Shown here: one piece after another, positions 36,382 to 46,325 of the stretch | How positions within the stretch are numbered: position 1 is the first letter of the stretch | How the letters are laid out: each line of letters starts with the position of its first letter | DNA from: Saccharothrix obliqua | GTDB lineage: Bacteria; Actinomycetota; Actinomycetes; Mycobacteriales; Pseudonocardiaceae | Length of the DNA stretch: 64,000 bases | Reading direction: 5' to 3' | Assembly (NCBI RefSeq): GCF_019375475.1 | Contig: NZ_JAHXGQ010000001.1 | Coordinates: 496,001-560,000, forward strand | Program-made: the position numbers and the translations under genes | The notes under the pieces: generated by a model | Database searches by the model: none | What the model was told of the DNA's origin: nothing | Seen by the model: only the letters and a program-made list of their open reading frames with translations

Positions 36382-37980
36382 ATGATCCGAACCGCTGACC
36401 CGGCGACCCCGGCGCTCGGGCTCGCCGCGGCGGGCGCGGCGTGCGCCGTGGCCGGCCCCCTGGTCTCCGTGGTCGACGGCAGCGCGCCACCCGCGTTCAC
36501 CGCGTGGCCGCTGCTCGCCGTCCTGGCCCTGCTCCCGGTGGCCGTGTCCGCCTTCTTCCTGCTGCGCGGGCGGAGCACGACGGCCGCCGCCGCGCTGGTG
36601 CCCGCCGGGGTGTTCGCGGTCGGCCGGTTCCTGATCGACCTCCAGATCCTCCGCGACCCGGTGCTCGCCACCCGGCCCGAGCTGCTGCGCCCGGACAGCC
36701 TGTCCGGGCCGGAGCCCGTGTTCGGCGCGTGGCTGCTGCTCGCGGGCCACGTCCTGACCTGCGCGGCGGGCGTGGTCGCGCTGACCCGCGTCGACCGGGA
36801 GGGCGGCCGGGCCGAGCGGTTCGGCCTGCCCGCCGCGGCGGGCGTGGTGGCGGCGGTCGGCCTGTTCATGGCCCCCTACCGGTCGTCCGACGCGTTCATC
36901 CCGGCCGGCGGTCCGCTGGACGCGCCGCCGCTGCCGTTCGCGGGCGGGCTGCTGGTGCTGCTCGCCGCGCCGGTCACCGCCGTCCTCGCGGCCAGCTCCG
37001 GCGACCCCGACACGCGCCGCGGCGGCCTGCTCGGCACCGCCGCCGCCCTGGTGGCCCTCGGCGCGCCCGGCCTGGCGACCGCCTCCGCCCTGGACCGGGT
37101 GGACGTGGCGCCCGGCCCGTTCCTCGTGCTCGCCGCCGCCGTCGCGCTCGTGTGGTCGACCACCGACAAGAAGGAGCGCGACCTGGCGCTGCCCGGCCGC
37201 GGGCGGCTGCACGTGATCGCCGCCGCGCTGGGCGTCGCGACCGGTGCGAGCGCGGCCCTCGGCGCGCTGCTGGACCACCTGGCCGTGCCGGAGGGCGTCA
37301 CCCAGCCCACCGACTACGCGGCACGCCTGCTGTGGCCGGCGGCGGTGGCCGTGGCGCTGCTCGGGCTGCTGCCGCGGGCGCGGCCCGCGTTCGCCGTAGC
37401 CACCGCGACCGTGCCGCTGGCCGCCGGGCTCGCCCTGGACGCCGCGTTCAACGCCACCCGGGTCCCGTTCGTCGAACCGGCCGCGGGCGTGTGGTGGACG
37501 GCGCTCGCGGTGGTGCTCGCCGCCGCCGCCGCGATCACCGCCGCCCTGGCGGGCGCGGTCGAGCGGGACGAGGAGGGCGCGTCCCGGGTGCCGCCGCCGC
37601 TGCCGCTGGTCGCCGCGTGCCTGACGGCGGCGCTGCTCGCGGTGGGCGCGTTCGCCCTGCCCGTGCTCCGCGCGCCGGACTACGCGCCGATCACGGCGTT
37701 CGGCCTGCGGGTCGGCTCGTGGGGCCTGCTGATCGCGCTGCTGGCCGTGCTCGCCGCGGCCGGGCTGGCGCTGGTGTCGCGGCCGGGCCCCGGCGCGGCG
37801 CTGCTGCTCGGCGCGGCGTGCGTGACCGCGACCAGGGCGCTGGAGTACCCGTTCAGCGAGTCCCGCGCCGCCGCCACGACGCCCGGACCCGGGCTGTGGC
37901 TGGCGCTCGCGACCACCGCGGCGCTGCTCGTCGGTGCCACCGCCGAAGCCGCCCGCGCCCGCCGCGCGGTGCGCGGGTGA
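36382..37980 (+). CDS. Polytopic membrane protein of unknown function
   Basis: 532 residues from ATG 36382. About fourteen hydrophobic segments are spread over the length, with short Arg/Asp loops (RVDREGGRAERFG, TDKKERDLALPGRG). No transporter signature or catalytic motif is visible. The composition (Ala, Leu, Val, Gly above 60 percent) limits motif recognition. It has its own promoter region and ends 227 bp before sucC. Similar proteins are common at this place in Pseudonocardiales to my recollection, without known role. Confidence 0.8.
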   Translation: MIRTADPATPALGLAAAGAACAVAGPLVSVVDGSAPPAFTAWPLLAVLALLPVAVSAFFLLRGRSTTAAAALVPAGVFAVGRFLIDLQILRDPVLATRPELLRPDSLSGPEPVFGAWLLLAGHVLTCAAGVVALTRVDREGGRAERFGLPAAAGVVAAVGLFMAPYRSSDAFIPAGGPLDAPPLPFAGGLLVLLAAPVTAVLAASSGDPDTRRGGLLGTAAALVALGAPGLATASALDRVDVAPGPFLVLAAAVALVWSTTDKKERDLALPGRGRLHVIAAALGVATGASAALGALLDHLAVPEGVTQPTDYAARLLWPAAVAVALLGLLPRARPAFAVATATVPLAAGLALDAAFNATRVPFVEPAAGVWWTALAVVLAAAAAITAALAGAVERDEEGASRVPPPLPLVAACLTAALLAVGAFALPVLRAPDYAPITAFGLRVGSWGLLIALLAVLAAAGLALVSRPGPGAALLLGAACVTATRALEYPFSESRAAATTPGPGLWLALATTAALLVGATAEAARARRAVRG

Positions 37981-38099
37981 TCGACCTCACCGCCTTTATG
38001 ACCGACCTCACGGGTATGGGGTGCGGTGTGGTCCGCGCAGGTCGATAGTGTTCTGCGCAGCCGCGTCGCAGCCGGTCCCCCCACGGCTATGCCGGCGTT

Positions 38100-38142
38100 C
38101 CAGGTGATGCCTGGTACGTGGACGCACCAGGCCATGGCCTGG
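38100..38142. promoter_or_regulatory. Two palindromes in the sucC leader
   Basis: CCAGG-TGATG-CCTGG (38100-38114) is followed 12 nt later by the perfect 16-bp palindrome CCAGGCCATGGCCTGG (38127-38142). They share half-sites and lie 66-108 bp before the sucC start. They could be tandem operators or RNA hairpins. Confidence 0.4.
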
Positions 38143-38207
38143 AGCGCCGGACAATCGAGGACCGCACCAGGGCGCGGTGTCCGACACCGACGTCGCAGGA
38201 GACCCGA

Positions 38208-39377
38208 GTGGACCTGTACGAGTACCAGGCGAAGGACCTCTTCGCCGCCCACGATGTCCCGGTGCTGCCGGGCGACGTGGCGAGCACGCCCGCCGAAGCC
38301 AAGGCCATCGCCGAGCGCTTCGGTCAGACCGTCGTAGTCAAGGCCCAGGTCAAGACGGGTGGCCGTGGCAAGGCGGGTGGCGTCAAGCTCGCCGAGTCCC
38401 CGGACGAGACCGAGGCCAAGGCCGAGGCGATCCTCGGGTTGGACATCAAGGGCCACGTCGTGCACCGCGTGCTGGTGACCCCCGCGTCCGACATCGCCGA
38501 GGAGTATTACTTCTCCTTCCTGCTCGACCGCGCCAACCGCACGTTCCTCGCGATGGCGTCCGTCGAGGGCGGTATGGACATCGAAGAGGTCGCCGCCACG
38601 AAGCCGGAAGCGCTGGCGAAGGTGCCCGTGGACGCCGTCAAGGGCGTCGACCGGGCCAAGGCCGACGAGATCGTCGCCGCCGCCAAGTTCCCCGCCGAGG
38701 TGGCCGACCAGGTCGCCGAGGTCGTCGTGAAGCTGTGGGAGACCTTCGTCCGCGAGGACGCGACCCTCGTCGAGGTCAACCCGCTCGTCCGCGACCCGGA
38801 GGGCCGGATCGTCGCCCTCGACGGCAAGGTCACGCTGGACGAGAACGCGTCCTTCCGCCACCCCGACCACGAGGCCCTGGTCGACAAGCAGGCCGAGGAC
38901 CCGCTGGAGGCCAAGGCCAAGGCGAAGAACCTCAACTACGTCAAGCTCGACGGCCAGGTCGGCATCATCGGCAACGGCGCGGGCCTCGTCATGTCCACGC
39001 TGGACGTCGTCGCCTACGCGGGCGAGAAGCACAACGGCGTGAAGCCGGCCAACTTCCTGGACATCGGCGGCGGCGCGTCCGCCGAGGTGATGGCCAACGG
39101 GCTGGACATCATCCTGCACGACCCGGACGTCCGCAGCGTCTTCGTCAACGTCTTCGGCGGCATCACCGCCTGCGACGCGGTGGCGAACGGCATCGTCAAG
39201 GCCCTGGAGATCCTGGGCGACGAGGCCACCAAGCCGCTGGTCGTCCGCCTCGACGGCAACAACGTGGAGGAGGGGCGCCGCATCCTGGCGGACGCCAACC
39301 ACCCGCTGGTGACCGTTGTCGACACGATGGACAACGCGGCCGACAAGGCCGCCGAACTCGCCGCTGCGGGGGTCTGA
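38208..39377 (+). CDS. sucC: Succinate-CoA ligase (ADP-forming) subunit beta
   Basis: 389 residues from GTG 38208 with CAGGAG 7 nt before. It has an ATP-grasp fold ([40 protein letters not shown]), the LVEVNPLV motif and the GIVKAL segment of the CoA-ligase domain. With SucD it makes ATP or GTP from succinyl-CoA in the TCA cycle. The sucD start follows 2 nt after the stop, so the subunits are translated together. The flanking order (uvrD, M23, sucCD, DUF5336) is conserved with Mycobacterium Rv0949-Rv0954. Confidence 0.97.
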   Translation: MDLYEYQAKDLFAAHDVPVLPGDVASTPAEAKAIAERFGQTVVVKAQVKTGGRGKAGGVKLAESPDETEAKAEAILGLDIKGHVVHRVLVTPASDIAEEYYFSFLLDRANRTFLAMASVEGGMDIEEVAATKPEALAKVPVDAVKGVDRAKADEIVAAAKFPAEVADQVAEVVVKLWETFVREDATLVEVNPLVRDPEGRIVALDGKVTLDENASFRHPDHEALVDKQAEDPLEAKAKAKNLNYVKLDGQVGIIGNGAGLVMSTLDVVAYAGEKHNGVKPANFLDIGGGASAEVMANGLDIILHDPDVRSVFVNVFGGITACDAVANGIVKALEILGDEATKPLVVRLDGNNVEEGRRILADANHPLVTVVDTMDNAADKAAELAAAGV

Positions 39378-39379
39378 CG

Positions 39380-40270
39380 ATGGCTATCTTCATCAACAAG
39401 GACAGCAAGGTCATCGTCCAGGGCATGACCGGGGCCGAGGGCACCAAGCACACCAAGCGGATGCTGGCGTCCGGCACGACCATCGTCGGCGGCGTGAACC
39501 CGCGCAAGGCGGGCGAGAAGGTCGACTTCGACGGCAACGTGCTGCCGGTGTTCGGCACCGTGACCGAGGCCATGGAGGCCACCGGCGCGAACGTGACCGT
39601 GATCTTCGTCCCGCCGGCCTTCGCGAAGGCCGCCGTGGTCGAGGCCATCGACGCCGGCATCGAGCTGGCCGTCGTGATCACCGAGGGCATCCCGGTGCAC
39701 GACACCGCCGCGTTCTGGGCGCACGCCGTGGCCACCGGCAACAAGACCCGGATCATCGGCCCGAACTGCCCCGGCCTGATCAGCCCCGGGCAGTCCAACG
39801 CGGGCATCATCCCGGCCAACATCTCCGGCGCCGGCAAGATCGGCCTGGTGTCCAAGTCGGGCACGCTGACCTACCAGATGATGTACGAGCTGCGGGACTT
39901 CGGGTTCTCCACCGCCATCGGCATCGGCGGCGACCCGATCATCGGCACCACGCACATCGACGCGCTGGCGGCCTTCGAGGCCGACCCGGACACCGCGGCG
40001 ATCGTGATGATCGGCGAGATCGGCGGCGACGCCGAGGAGCGGGCCGCGGCCTACATCAAGGACAACGTCACCAAGCCGGTCGTCGGCTACGTGGCGGGCT
40101 TCACCGCGCCCGAGGGCAAGACCATGGGCCACGCGGGCGCGATCGTGTCCGGTTCCGCCGGCACCGCGCAGGCCAAGAAGGAAGCGCTGGAGGCGGCGGG
40201 CGTGAAGGTCGGCAAGACGCCGTCCGAGACCGCCGCGCTCATGCGGGAGATCATGCAGTCCATCGGCTGA
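39380..40270 (+). CDS. sucD: Succinate-CoA ligase subunit alpha
   Basis: 296 residues. CoA-binding N-terminal domain ([40 protein letters not shown]) and ligase domain with the phosphohistidine His251 in [32 protein letters not shown] and [14 protein letters not shown] are canonical. It carries the phosphorylated His intermediate that moves between the subunits. It is paired with sucC; a terminator follows. Confidence 0.98.
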   Translation: MAIFINKDSKVIVQGMTGAEGTKHTKRMLASGTTIVGGVNPRKAGEKVDFDGNVLPVFGTVTEAMEATGANVTVIFVPPAFAKAAVVEAIDAGIELAVVITEGIPVHDTAAFWAHAVATGNKTRIIGPNCPGLISPGQSNAGIIPANISGAGKIGLVSKSGTLTYQMMYELRDFGFSTAIGIGGDPIIGTTHIDALAAFEADPDTAAIVMIGEIGGDAEERAAAYIKDNVTKPVVGYVAGFTAPEGKTMGHAGAIVSGSAGTAQAKKEALEAAGVKVGKTPSETAALMREIMQSIG

Positions 40271-40283
40271 CGGCCACCCGTGT

Positions 40284-40319
40284 GCACAGGCCGTTCCCGG
40301 TGACGGGGATGGCCTGTGC
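40284..40319 (+). terminator. Terminator after sucD
   Basis: A 9-bp outer stem (GCACAGGCC and GGCCTGTGC) is extended by an inner CCC/GGG pairing. It starts 14 nt past the sucD stop. Confidence 0.75.
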
Positions 40320-40447
40320 GCCGTTTCGACGCGGGTCGATGCGCACATCCGGTGGAACCAAGAAGGTCCGGTGGTCGTCGGAGAGTGCGCATCGGCTAGC
40401 GTTCAGCCGTCGCTGCCGTTTCCGTAGGTGGAGGAGGAGACCTCGCC

Positions 40448-41113
40448 ATGTCCGTGCCGTACGGCGCCCCTCAGCAGCAGCCGGGTCCGGCGCAGCAGCC
40501 GGCGGTGGGCGTCAACCTGACCCTCATCCTCCCGCTGGTCGCGGCAGGTCTGGGGCTCATCGCCTACCTCCTGGCCTTCGCCGACGACGTGCCGTCGTTC
40601 GGCACCGTCGAGTACCTGCTCGCCGCCGCCGCGCTCGCGGGCCTCACCGCGCTGCCCAAGGCGCCCAAGCTGCTGCCCGCCGCGGCGGTGCTGTCCGCGG
40701 TGCCCACGCTGCTGTTCCTCCAGGGGATCATCAAGAGCGAGGGCAGCGTCAAGGGCATGCACATCGTGCTGCTGATCATCGCGTTGCTGGAGACGGCGGC
40801 GATCGTGCTCAGCCTGCTGGTCGACACGGGCGTGGTGAAGTTCGAGCCGAAGCCCGCCAACCCGTACGGCCAGCCCGGCGGCTGGAACCCGCAGTCCGGC
40901 GCGTTCCCGCAGCCCGGCCAGCAGCAGCCCGGTCAGTACGGCCCGCCGTCCGGCCAGTTCGGCGCGCAGCAGCCGCCCCAGCAGCAGCCCGGTGGTGCGC
41001 CGCAGCCGACGTCGTACATGCCGCAGCCCGGCCAGTTCAACCAGCCCGGCCAGCAGCAGCCCGGTCAGCCGGGCACGCCGCCCGGCGGGTTCGGCGGCCA
41101 GCCGCAGGGCTGA
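40448..41113 (+). CDS. DUF5336-family membrane protein
   Basis: 221 residues. A short Gln/Pro N-terminus, four membrane helices (about 22-130, beginning NLTLILPLVAAGLGLIAYLL), then a cytoplasmic or external tail of Gln/Pro/Gly repeats (QPGQQQPGQYGPPSGQFGAQ and similar). The Mycobacterium homologue Rv0954 sits in the same place after sucD and has been linked to the divisome; I recall that only loosely. AGGTGGAGGAGG upstream gives a very strong ribosome site. The tail varies in repeat number between relatives. Confidence 0.87.
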   Translation: MSVPYGAPQQQPGPAQQPAVGVNLTLILPLVAAGLGLIAYLLAFADDVPSFGTVEYLLAAAALAGLTALPKAPKLLPAAAVLSAVPTLLFLQGIIKSEGSVKGMHIVLLIIALLETAAIVLSLLVDTGVVKFEPKPANPYGQPGGWNPQSGAFPQPGQQQPGQYGPPSGQFGAQQPPQQQPGGAPQPTSYMPQPGQFNQPGQQQPGQPGTPPGGFGGQPQG

Positions 41114-41124
41114 TCCGCGTCGTG

Positions 41125-41160
41125 GGAGGGGTGGTGCCGGTTCGCCGGCGCCACCCCTCC
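41125..41160 (+). terminator. Terminator after the DUF5336 gene
   Basis: A 16-bp stem (one G-T wobble) closes a TTCG tetraloop, starting 12 nt after the stop. It is the most stable hairpin seen in the window. Confidence 0.9.
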
Positions 41161-41216
41161 TCGCGTGCGCGGCGTGCCTCACCCGGTCGGCCCAGCAGTC
41201 CTGACACAGTGGGAAG

Positions 41217-42797
41217 ATGCCGGTGCTGCAAACGTCTTCGCACGGCGCCGTGACGGATTCCGTGCGCCCGCCCGAGTTCTCCCGCGCGGAACGGGCCCGG
41301 GTGCTCGCCATGACGGCCGCCGGCTCCGTGGTGGTCAGCTACGCCGCCGTGGCGGCGCTCCTCGCCCTGGTCTCGTCCACCGCCGCGCACGCCCGGTTCT
41401 CCACCACCGGCGTGCTGACGGCGTCCGCGCCCGGCTGGCTGGTGGCCCACCACGTGCCGCTGCGGTTCGACGGCGGTCAGCTCGGCGTCCTGCCGCTGCT
41501 GCCGACCGTGCTGCTGATGCTGCTGGTGTCGCGGGCGGCGGCCGGCGCGGCGGACCGGCTGGGCCTGTTCGAACCGCTCCAGGCGCGTGGCGTGGTGCTC
41601 AGCATCGCCGGCGCGCACGCGGTGGTCGGCGGCGTGATCGCGTTCCTGATGGGCGACGGCGGCGTGGTGCGCGCGACGCCCGCCGTGGCGTTCTTCGGGT
41701 GCGCGGCGGTGTCCGCCGTGGCGGCGGTGGCCGGTGTGGCGCAGCGGTGCGGCCTGGTCGAGGTCGTGTTCGAGCGGATCGACCCGGTGGCGCGGCGTGG
41801 TTTGCGCGCGGGCGCGCTGGGCCTGTTCGCGTTGGCGGCGGCGGGCGCGCTGGTGCTGGCGTGCGGGCTGGCCGTGTCGTGGCCGGTGACCAGCTCCCTG
41901 TTCGACCAGGCGGGCGGCACCCTCGGCACCGGGCTCGGGATCTTCCTGATGTGCCTCGCCTACCTGCCGAACGCGGTGGTCGGCGCCCTGTCGTACGTCG
42001 CGGGCGCGGGTTTCTCCATCGGCGCGGTCGCGGTGAGCCCCACCGCGTTCACCGGCGGTCCGGTGCCCGCCGTGCCGCTGCTGGCCGCGCTGCCCGAGAC
42101 GCAGAGCCCGCTGCTGCCGCTGGTCCTGGTGCTGCCGGGTGCGATCGGGGTGCTGGTCGGGTGGTCCCTGCGGGACGCCGCCGACACACCCCGTGCCCGC
42201 CTGCGTGCCGCGCTGGTGGCCGCCGTGACCGCCGCGGTGGGCGTGCTGGTGCTGGCCGCCGTCGCGGGCGGGAGCCTGGGTGGTGGCGTGTTCGACCCGG
42301 TGACCGTGCCGGCCGGGTTGCTGGCCGTGATCGTGTTCGGGTGGCTGGCGGTGCCCGGCGGCGTGGTGGCGTGGTTCGCCGGCCCGCGCCCGGCGCCGGT
42401 GCCCGTCGAGCCCGTCGCCGAGGAACCGGCGGACACCCCGGAGCCCGACCCGGACGTCGAGGAGGAGGAGTTCGAGGACGACGAGGACGACGAGGCGTAC
42501 GAGGAAGAACTCGACGAGCTGGAGGAGGAGTTCGAAGAGGAGGAGGACGACTACGACCTCTCCGAAGACGACGAGGACCTGTCCGAGGACTTCCCGGACG
42601 ACGAGCCCGACCTCTCCCTGTCCGACGAGCCGGACCCCTCTGCGTCGGACCCCTCTGCGTCGGATCTCTCCGCGTCCGGCGAACCGGCTCCCGACTCACC
42701 CGGCGACGCGTCCACCGGCACCGGCGATTCCACCCCGCGCGACGACGAGCAGGACCTGGCCGACAAGCGCGACCAGCCACCGCATAGGCTCTCCTGA
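41217..42797 (+). CDS. DUF6350-family membrane protein with acidic tail
   Basis: 526 residues. About ten membrane helices fill residues 25-390 (GSVVVSYAAVAALLALVSST, LGVLPLLPTVLLMLLVSRAA and others), and a highly acidic C-terminal tail follows (about 400-526, runs of Glu/Asp, then DPSASDPSASDLSASG repeats). The position between the DUF5336 gene and purN corresponds to Rv0955, a conserved membrane protein of unknown role. The tail contains an in-frame 15-bp direct repeat (GACCCCTCTGCGTCG) near 42643. Only 32 nt separate it from purN, so they may be co-transcribed. Confidence 0.88.
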   Translation: MPVLQTSSHGAVTDSVRPPEFSRAERARVLAMTAAGSVVVSYAAVAALLALVSSTAAHARFSTTGVLTASAPGWLVAHHVPLRFDGGQLGVLPLLPTVLLMLLVSRAAAGAADRLGLFEPLQARGVVLSIAGAHAVVGGVIAFLMGDGGVVRATPAVAFFGCAAVSAVAAVAGVAQRCGLVEVVFERIDPVARRGLRAGALGLFALAAAGALVLACGLAVSWPVTSSLFDQAGGTLGTGLGIFLMCLAYLPNAVVGALSYVAGAGFSIGAVAVSPTAFTGGPVPAVPLLAALPETQSPLLPLVLVLPGAIGVLVGWSLRDAADTPRARLRAALVAAVTAAVGVLVLAAVAGGSLGGGVFDPVTVPAGLLAVIVFGWLAVPGGVVAWFAGPRPAPVPVEPVAEEPADTPEPDPDVEEEEFEDDEDDEAYEEELDELEEEFEEEEDDYDLSEDDEDLSEDFPDDEPDLSLSDEPDPSASDPSASDLSASGEPAPDSPGDASTGTGDSTPRDDEQDLADKRDQPPHRLS

Positions 42798-42829
42798 GCT
42801 GCTGTGACATCCCCAGCAAGGAGAGCACG

Positions 42830-43465
42830 CTGAGCGCCGCGACCACACTCCAGCTACCGATCCCCGCGCGGGTCGTCGTCCTAGTCTCCGGTTCCGGCAC
42901 CCTGGCCCAGGCCCTGCTGGACGCCGCCGCCGACCCCGACTACCCCGCGCGGGTGGTGGCCGTCGGCGCGGACCGGTCGGGGATCGAGGGCCTGGCCCGT
43001 GCCGAGCGGGCCGGCGTGCCCGTTTTCAGCGTCCGGCTGCGCGACCACGTCGACCGGTCCGCGTGGGACGCGGCGCTGGCCGACGCGGTGGCCGCGCACG
43101 AACCCGACCTCGTGGTGACCGCCGGTTTCATGAAGATCCTCGGCTCCGCCTTCCTGGCCCGCTTCAGCGGGCGGATGGTCAACACCCACCCCGCGCTGCT
43201 GCCCGCCTTCCCCGGCGCGCACGGGGTGCGGGACGCCGTGGACTACGGCGTCAAGGTCACCGGTGCCACCGTGCACCTGGTCGACGGCGGCGTGGACACC
43301 GGGCCGATCCTGGCCCAGGAGGCCGTGGTCGTCGAGGACGGCGACGACGTCGACCGCCTGCACGAGCGCATCAAGGTGGTGGAGCGGCGGCTGCTGGTGG
43401 ACGTCGTCGCCCGCCTGGCCCGCGAGGGCTGCACCGTGAACGGACGAAAGGTGAGCATCCCGTGA
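42830..43465 (+). CDS. purN: Phosphoribosylglycinamide formyltransferase, probable CTG start
   Basis: 211 residues. Essential motifs are [18 protein letters not shown] (phosphate-binding loop, residues ~15-32), [11 protein letters not shown], catalytic Asn and His in [14 protein letters not shown], and Asp in [14 protein letters not shown]. It transfers formyl from 10-formyl-THF to GAR. The start is unusual: AAGGAG lies 6 nt before CTG 42830, and no ATG, GTG or TTG occurs in frame before the phosphate loop. The first in-frame GTG (42953) would delete that loop. CTG initiation is therefore the best reading. The stop overlaps the purH GTG (GTGA). Confidence 0.92.
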   Translation: MSAATTLQLPIPARVVVLVSGSGTLAQALLDAAADPDYPARVVAVGADRSGIEGLARAERAGVPVFSVRLRDHVDRSAWDAALADAVAAHEPDLVVTAGFMKILGSAFLARFSGRMVNTHPALLPAFPGAHGVRDAVDYGVKVTGATVHLVDGGVDTGPILAQEAVVVEDGDDVDRLHERIKVVERRLLVDVVARLAREGCTVNGRKVSIP

Positions 43466-45045
43466 CCACTCCTGCCGAGAGGCGACCGGTTCGCCGGGCC
43501 CTGATCGGGGTTTCCGACAAGTCGGGGCTGCTGGAACTGGCCACCGGCCTGCACGCGGCCGGAGTCGAGGTCGTGTCCACCGGCGGCACCGCGAAGACGC
43601 TGGCCGACGCCGGCGTGCCGGTGACCCGGGTGGAGGACGTGACCGGGTTCCCGGAGGTGCTCGACGGGCGGGTCAAGACGCTGCACCCGCGCGTGCACGC
43701 GGGGCTGCTCGCGGACCCGCGCCGGCCCGAGCACGTGGCGAAGCTGCGGGAGCTGGAGATCGCGCCGTTCGACCTGCTGGTGGTGAACCTGTACCCGTTC
43801 GAGCGGACGGTCGCCTCCGGCGCCTCGCCCGAGGAGTGCGTGGAGCAGATCGACATCGGCGGCCCGGCGATGGTGCGTGCCGCCGCGAAGAACCACGCCG
43901 GCGTGGCCGTGGTGGTGGACCCGGCGCGGTACGGCTGGGTGCTGGAGCAGGTGGCCGCGGGCGGTTTCACGCTCGGCGACCGGCAGGCGCTCGCCGCGGC
44001 GGCGTACCGGCACACCGCGTCCTACGACGTGGCCGTGGCGTCCTGGATGGGCGGCGTGCTCAGCCCCGACGACGACGGTTCCGGTTTCCCCGGCTGGATC
44101 GGCGCGACGTGGCAGCGCGGGCAGGTGCTGCGGTACGGCGAGAACCCGCACCAGCAGGCCGCGCTGTACACGCGGGGCGACGGCGCCACCGGCCTCGCGA
44201 CCGCGCGGAAGCTGCACGGCAAGGAGATGTCGTACAACAACTACGTCGACGCCGACGCCGCGTGGCGCGCGGCGTGGGACCACGAGCTGCCGTGCGTCGC
44301 GATCATCAAGCACGCCAACCCGTGCGGCATCGCGGTGTCCTCTGTGGACGGTCCGGGTGCGATCGCGGACGCGCACCGCAAGGCGCACGCGTGCGACCCG
44401 GTGTCCGCGTTCGGTGGTGTGATCGCGGCCAACCGCGAGGTGACCGTCGAGCTGGCCGAGCAGGTCGCCGAGATCTTCACCGAGGTGATCATCGCGCCGT
44501 CGTACGCCGATGGCGCGGTGGACGTGTTGGCGCGCAAGAAGAACGTCCGCATCCTGGTGGCCGACGAGCCGGTCCGGGGAGGTGTCGAGACGCGGGCCGT
44601 GTCCGGTGGGCTGCTGGTGCAGACCGTCGACACCGTTGAAGCCGAGGGCGACGACCCGGCGAACTGGACGCTGGCGTGCGGCGAGCCGCTGGACGCGGAG
44701 GGCTTGGCGGACCTGGCGTTCGTGTGGCGGGCGTGTCGGGCGGTGAAGTCGAACGCGATCCTGCTGGCGTCCGGCGGTGCGACCGTCGGTGCGGGCATGG
44801 GTCAGGTGAACCGGGTCGACGCGGCGCGGCTGGCCGTGGCGCGGGCCGGTGACCGGGCACGCGGGTCGGTGGCGGCGTCCGACGCGTTCTTCCCGTTCCC
44901 GGACGGGTTGGAGGTGCTGCTGGAGGCCGGTGTGCGTGCCGTCGTCCAGCCCGGCGGCTCGGTGCGGGACGCGGAGGTCATCGCGGCGGCCGAGGCGGCG
45001 GGCGCGACCGTGTACCTGACCGGCACCCGGCACTTCGCGCACTGA
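43462..45045 (+). CDS. purH: Bifunctional AICAR transformylase / IMP cyclohydrolase
   Basis: 527 residues from GTG 43462. The N-terminal MGS-like IMP cyclohydrolase domain ([60 protein letters not shown]) is followed by the transformylase domain ([30 protein letters not shown] with catalytic Lys-His, [20 protein letters not shown]). It makes the last two steps to IMP, the GuaB substrate. It is translationally coupled to purN. The C-terminus TGTRHFAH is canonical. Confidence 0.98.
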   Translation: MTTPAERRPVRRALIGVSDKSGLLELATGLHAAGVEVVSTGGTAKTLADAGVPVTRVEDVTGFPEVLDGRVKTLHPRVHAGLLADPRRPEHVAKLRELEIAPFDLLVVNLYPFERTVASGASPEECVEQIDIGGPAMVRAAAKNHAGVAVVVDPARYGWVLEQVAAGGFTLGDRQALAAAAYRHTASYDVAVASWMGGVLSPDDDGSGFPGWIGATWQRGQVLRYGENPHQQAALYTRGDGATGLATARKLHGKEMSYNNYVDADAAWRAAWDHELPCVAIIKHANPCGIAVSSVDGPGAIADAHRKAHACDPVSAFGGVIAANREVTVELAEQVAEIFTEVIIAPSYADGAVDVLARKKNVRILVADEPVRGGVETRAVSGGLLVQTVDTVEAEGDDPANWTLACGEPLDAEGLADLAFVWRACRAVKSNAILLASGGATVGAGMGQVNRVDAARLAVARAGDRARGSVAASDAFFPFPDGLEVLLEAGVRAVVQPGGSVRDAEVIAAAEAAGATVYLTGTRHFAH

Positions 45046-45053
45046 GCGCGTTC

Positions 45054-45087
45054 CGCGGTGGGGCTGCGCGGGCAGCCCCACCGCGGC
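45054..45087. terminator. Bidirectional terminator after purH
   Basis: A perfect 15-bp stem (CCGCGGTGGGGCTGC and its complement) with a 4-nt loop lies 9 nt after purH and 5 nt from the end of the convergent gene. Confidence 0.9.
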
Positions 45088-45091
45088 CCGA

Positions 45092-46207
45092 TCACCGCCC
45101 GGTCAGCTCCTCGGCGGTCTTGCGTGCCACGTCCTCCGCGTCCGCGACCGGGAACTCCGAGTCGCTGAAGAACCCCTTGTCCCGCCCCAGGTAGCGGATG
45201 TTGTAGACCACGGTGCCCTTGCGCACCAACAGGTTCACCTCGGTGAGGTCGCCCTTGGCCGAGGGTGCGATGAACAACGCCTCGTCGCCGAGCCCCTGGA
45301 CGGGCTTCGCCTGCTGCCCGGACGCGTAGCTGGTGAACCCGCTGTAGTTGCTCTTGGCCTGCTCCAGGTTCCGGTCCGGTTTGTCGGAGAACTTGGAGTA
45401 GTCGTAGACCAGGAACCCGAGGGTGCGCGGGTTGCGACCGTCCTTGCCCTTGGTCTGCTCCCACGCGCAGTGGGTTTGCTTGAGGCCCTTCTCACCGTCG
45501 TGCGGCGCCTGGACCAGGCGGAAGCTGCTCACGTGGGCCTGGGACAGCAGTTCCGCGCTCAGTTGGCACTGCGCGATCGGCTGCTCACCCGGCCCGCCGC
45601 CCGGTTCGCGGCTGTAGTCGAGGTAGAGCTTGCCGAACACACCGGCGGCGATCAGCACGACGGCCCCCACCGCCAAGCCGACGACCAGCCCGGTGCGCTT
45701 CTTCCTGGGCGGAGGCGTCCCGTACCCAGCCGCCGGCCCATACCCGGTCGCCGGCCCATGTCCGGCCGCCGGCCCGTACCCACTTGCCTGCCCGTATCCA
45801 GTTGCCGGTCCGTGTCCGGTTGCCTGCCCATGTCCCGGTGGCGGCCCGTATCCGGCTGTCGGTCCATGTCCAGCTACGGGCTCGTGTCCTGGTGGTGGCC
45901 CGTACCCGGCTGCCGGTCCGTGTCCGGTTGCCTGCCCATGTCCCGGTGGCGGCCCATACCCGGCTGCCTGCCCGTATCCGGCTGTCGGTCCATGTCCAGC
46001 TACGGGCTCGTGTCCCGGTGGCGGCCCGTGCTCACCTGTCGGCCCGTGTCCGGGCGGTGGCCCGTATCCGGTCTGTGGTTGCTCGTACCCGGTCTGCTGG
46101 GGTCCGTATCCGGCTTGCTGAGGCGGGTACCCGGTCGGCTGGGGCGGGTACCCGGGCTGGTGAGGCGGTTGCCCAGGTTGTTGGGACGGGTGCTGAGGAC
46201 CGTTCAC
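45092..46207 (-). CDS. Membrane protein with G-Y/H-G-P repeat domain and DUF3558-like exterior
   Basis: 371 residues from GTG 46207 with AGGGGGGAAC upstream. The cytoplasmic N-terminal ~165 residues are Pro/Gln/Gly/His/Tyr repeats with units like GYGPPPGHGQATGHGP and EPVAGHGPTAGYG. One membrane helix lies at about 172-192 ([20 protein letters not shown]). The exterior ~180 residues contain two Cys (AQCQLSAELL and THCAWEQ) in the spacing typical of DUF3558-like lipoprotein domains, which this resembles without a lipobox. The function is unknown. It converges on purH and is divergent from the SOS operon. Confidence 0.8.
   Translation of the reverse strand: MNGPQHPSQQPGQPPHQPGYPPQPTGYPPQQAGYGPQQTGYEQPQTGYGPPPGHGPTGEHGPPPGHEPVAGHGPTAGYGQAAGYGPPPGHGQATGHGPAAGYGPPPGHEPVAGHGPTAGYGPPPGHGQATGHGPATGYGQASGYGPAAGHGPATGYGPAAGYGTPPPRKKRTGLVVGLAVGAVVLIAAGVFGKLYLDYSREPGGGPGEQPIAQCQLSAELLSQAHVSSFRLVQAPHDGEKGLKQTHCAWEQTKGKDGRNPRTLGFLVYDYSKFSDKPDRNLEQAKSNYSGFTSYASGQQAKPVQGLGDEALFIAPSAKGDLTEVNLLVRKGTVVYNIRYLGRDKGFFSDSEFPVADAEDVARKTAEELTGR
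45720..46190. repeat. Coding tandem repeats in the membrane protein gene
   Basis: Imperfect 15- to 45-bp units (cores like CCCGTATCCGGCTG, CCATGTCCCGGTGGCGG and GTCCATGTCCAGCTACGGGCTCG) recur, with a larger block repeated at about 45840-45895 and 45960-46030. The units stay in frame on the minus strand. Confidence 0.8.
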
Positions 46208-46282
46208 GTTCCCCCCTGAGGTGCGGAAAGCTGCGCCGAGCAGTCTGCCGGCGATCCCACCCACAAGTGGTACCTCTCGCCA

Positions 46283-46313
46283 TTGACACCAGGACCACCG
46301 AAGACGATAAGAT
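46283..46313 (+). promoter_or_regulatory. Candidate promoter of the SOS mutasome operon
   Basis: TTGACA (46283-46288) matches the -35 consensus exactly. GATAAG (46306-46311, 17-nt spacer) or the overlapping TAAGAT (19-nt spacer) can serve as -10. The LexA box begins about 13 bp downstream, where a bound repressor would block initiation. Confidence 0.65.
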
Positions 46314-46325
46314 CGACCCCGTCGT

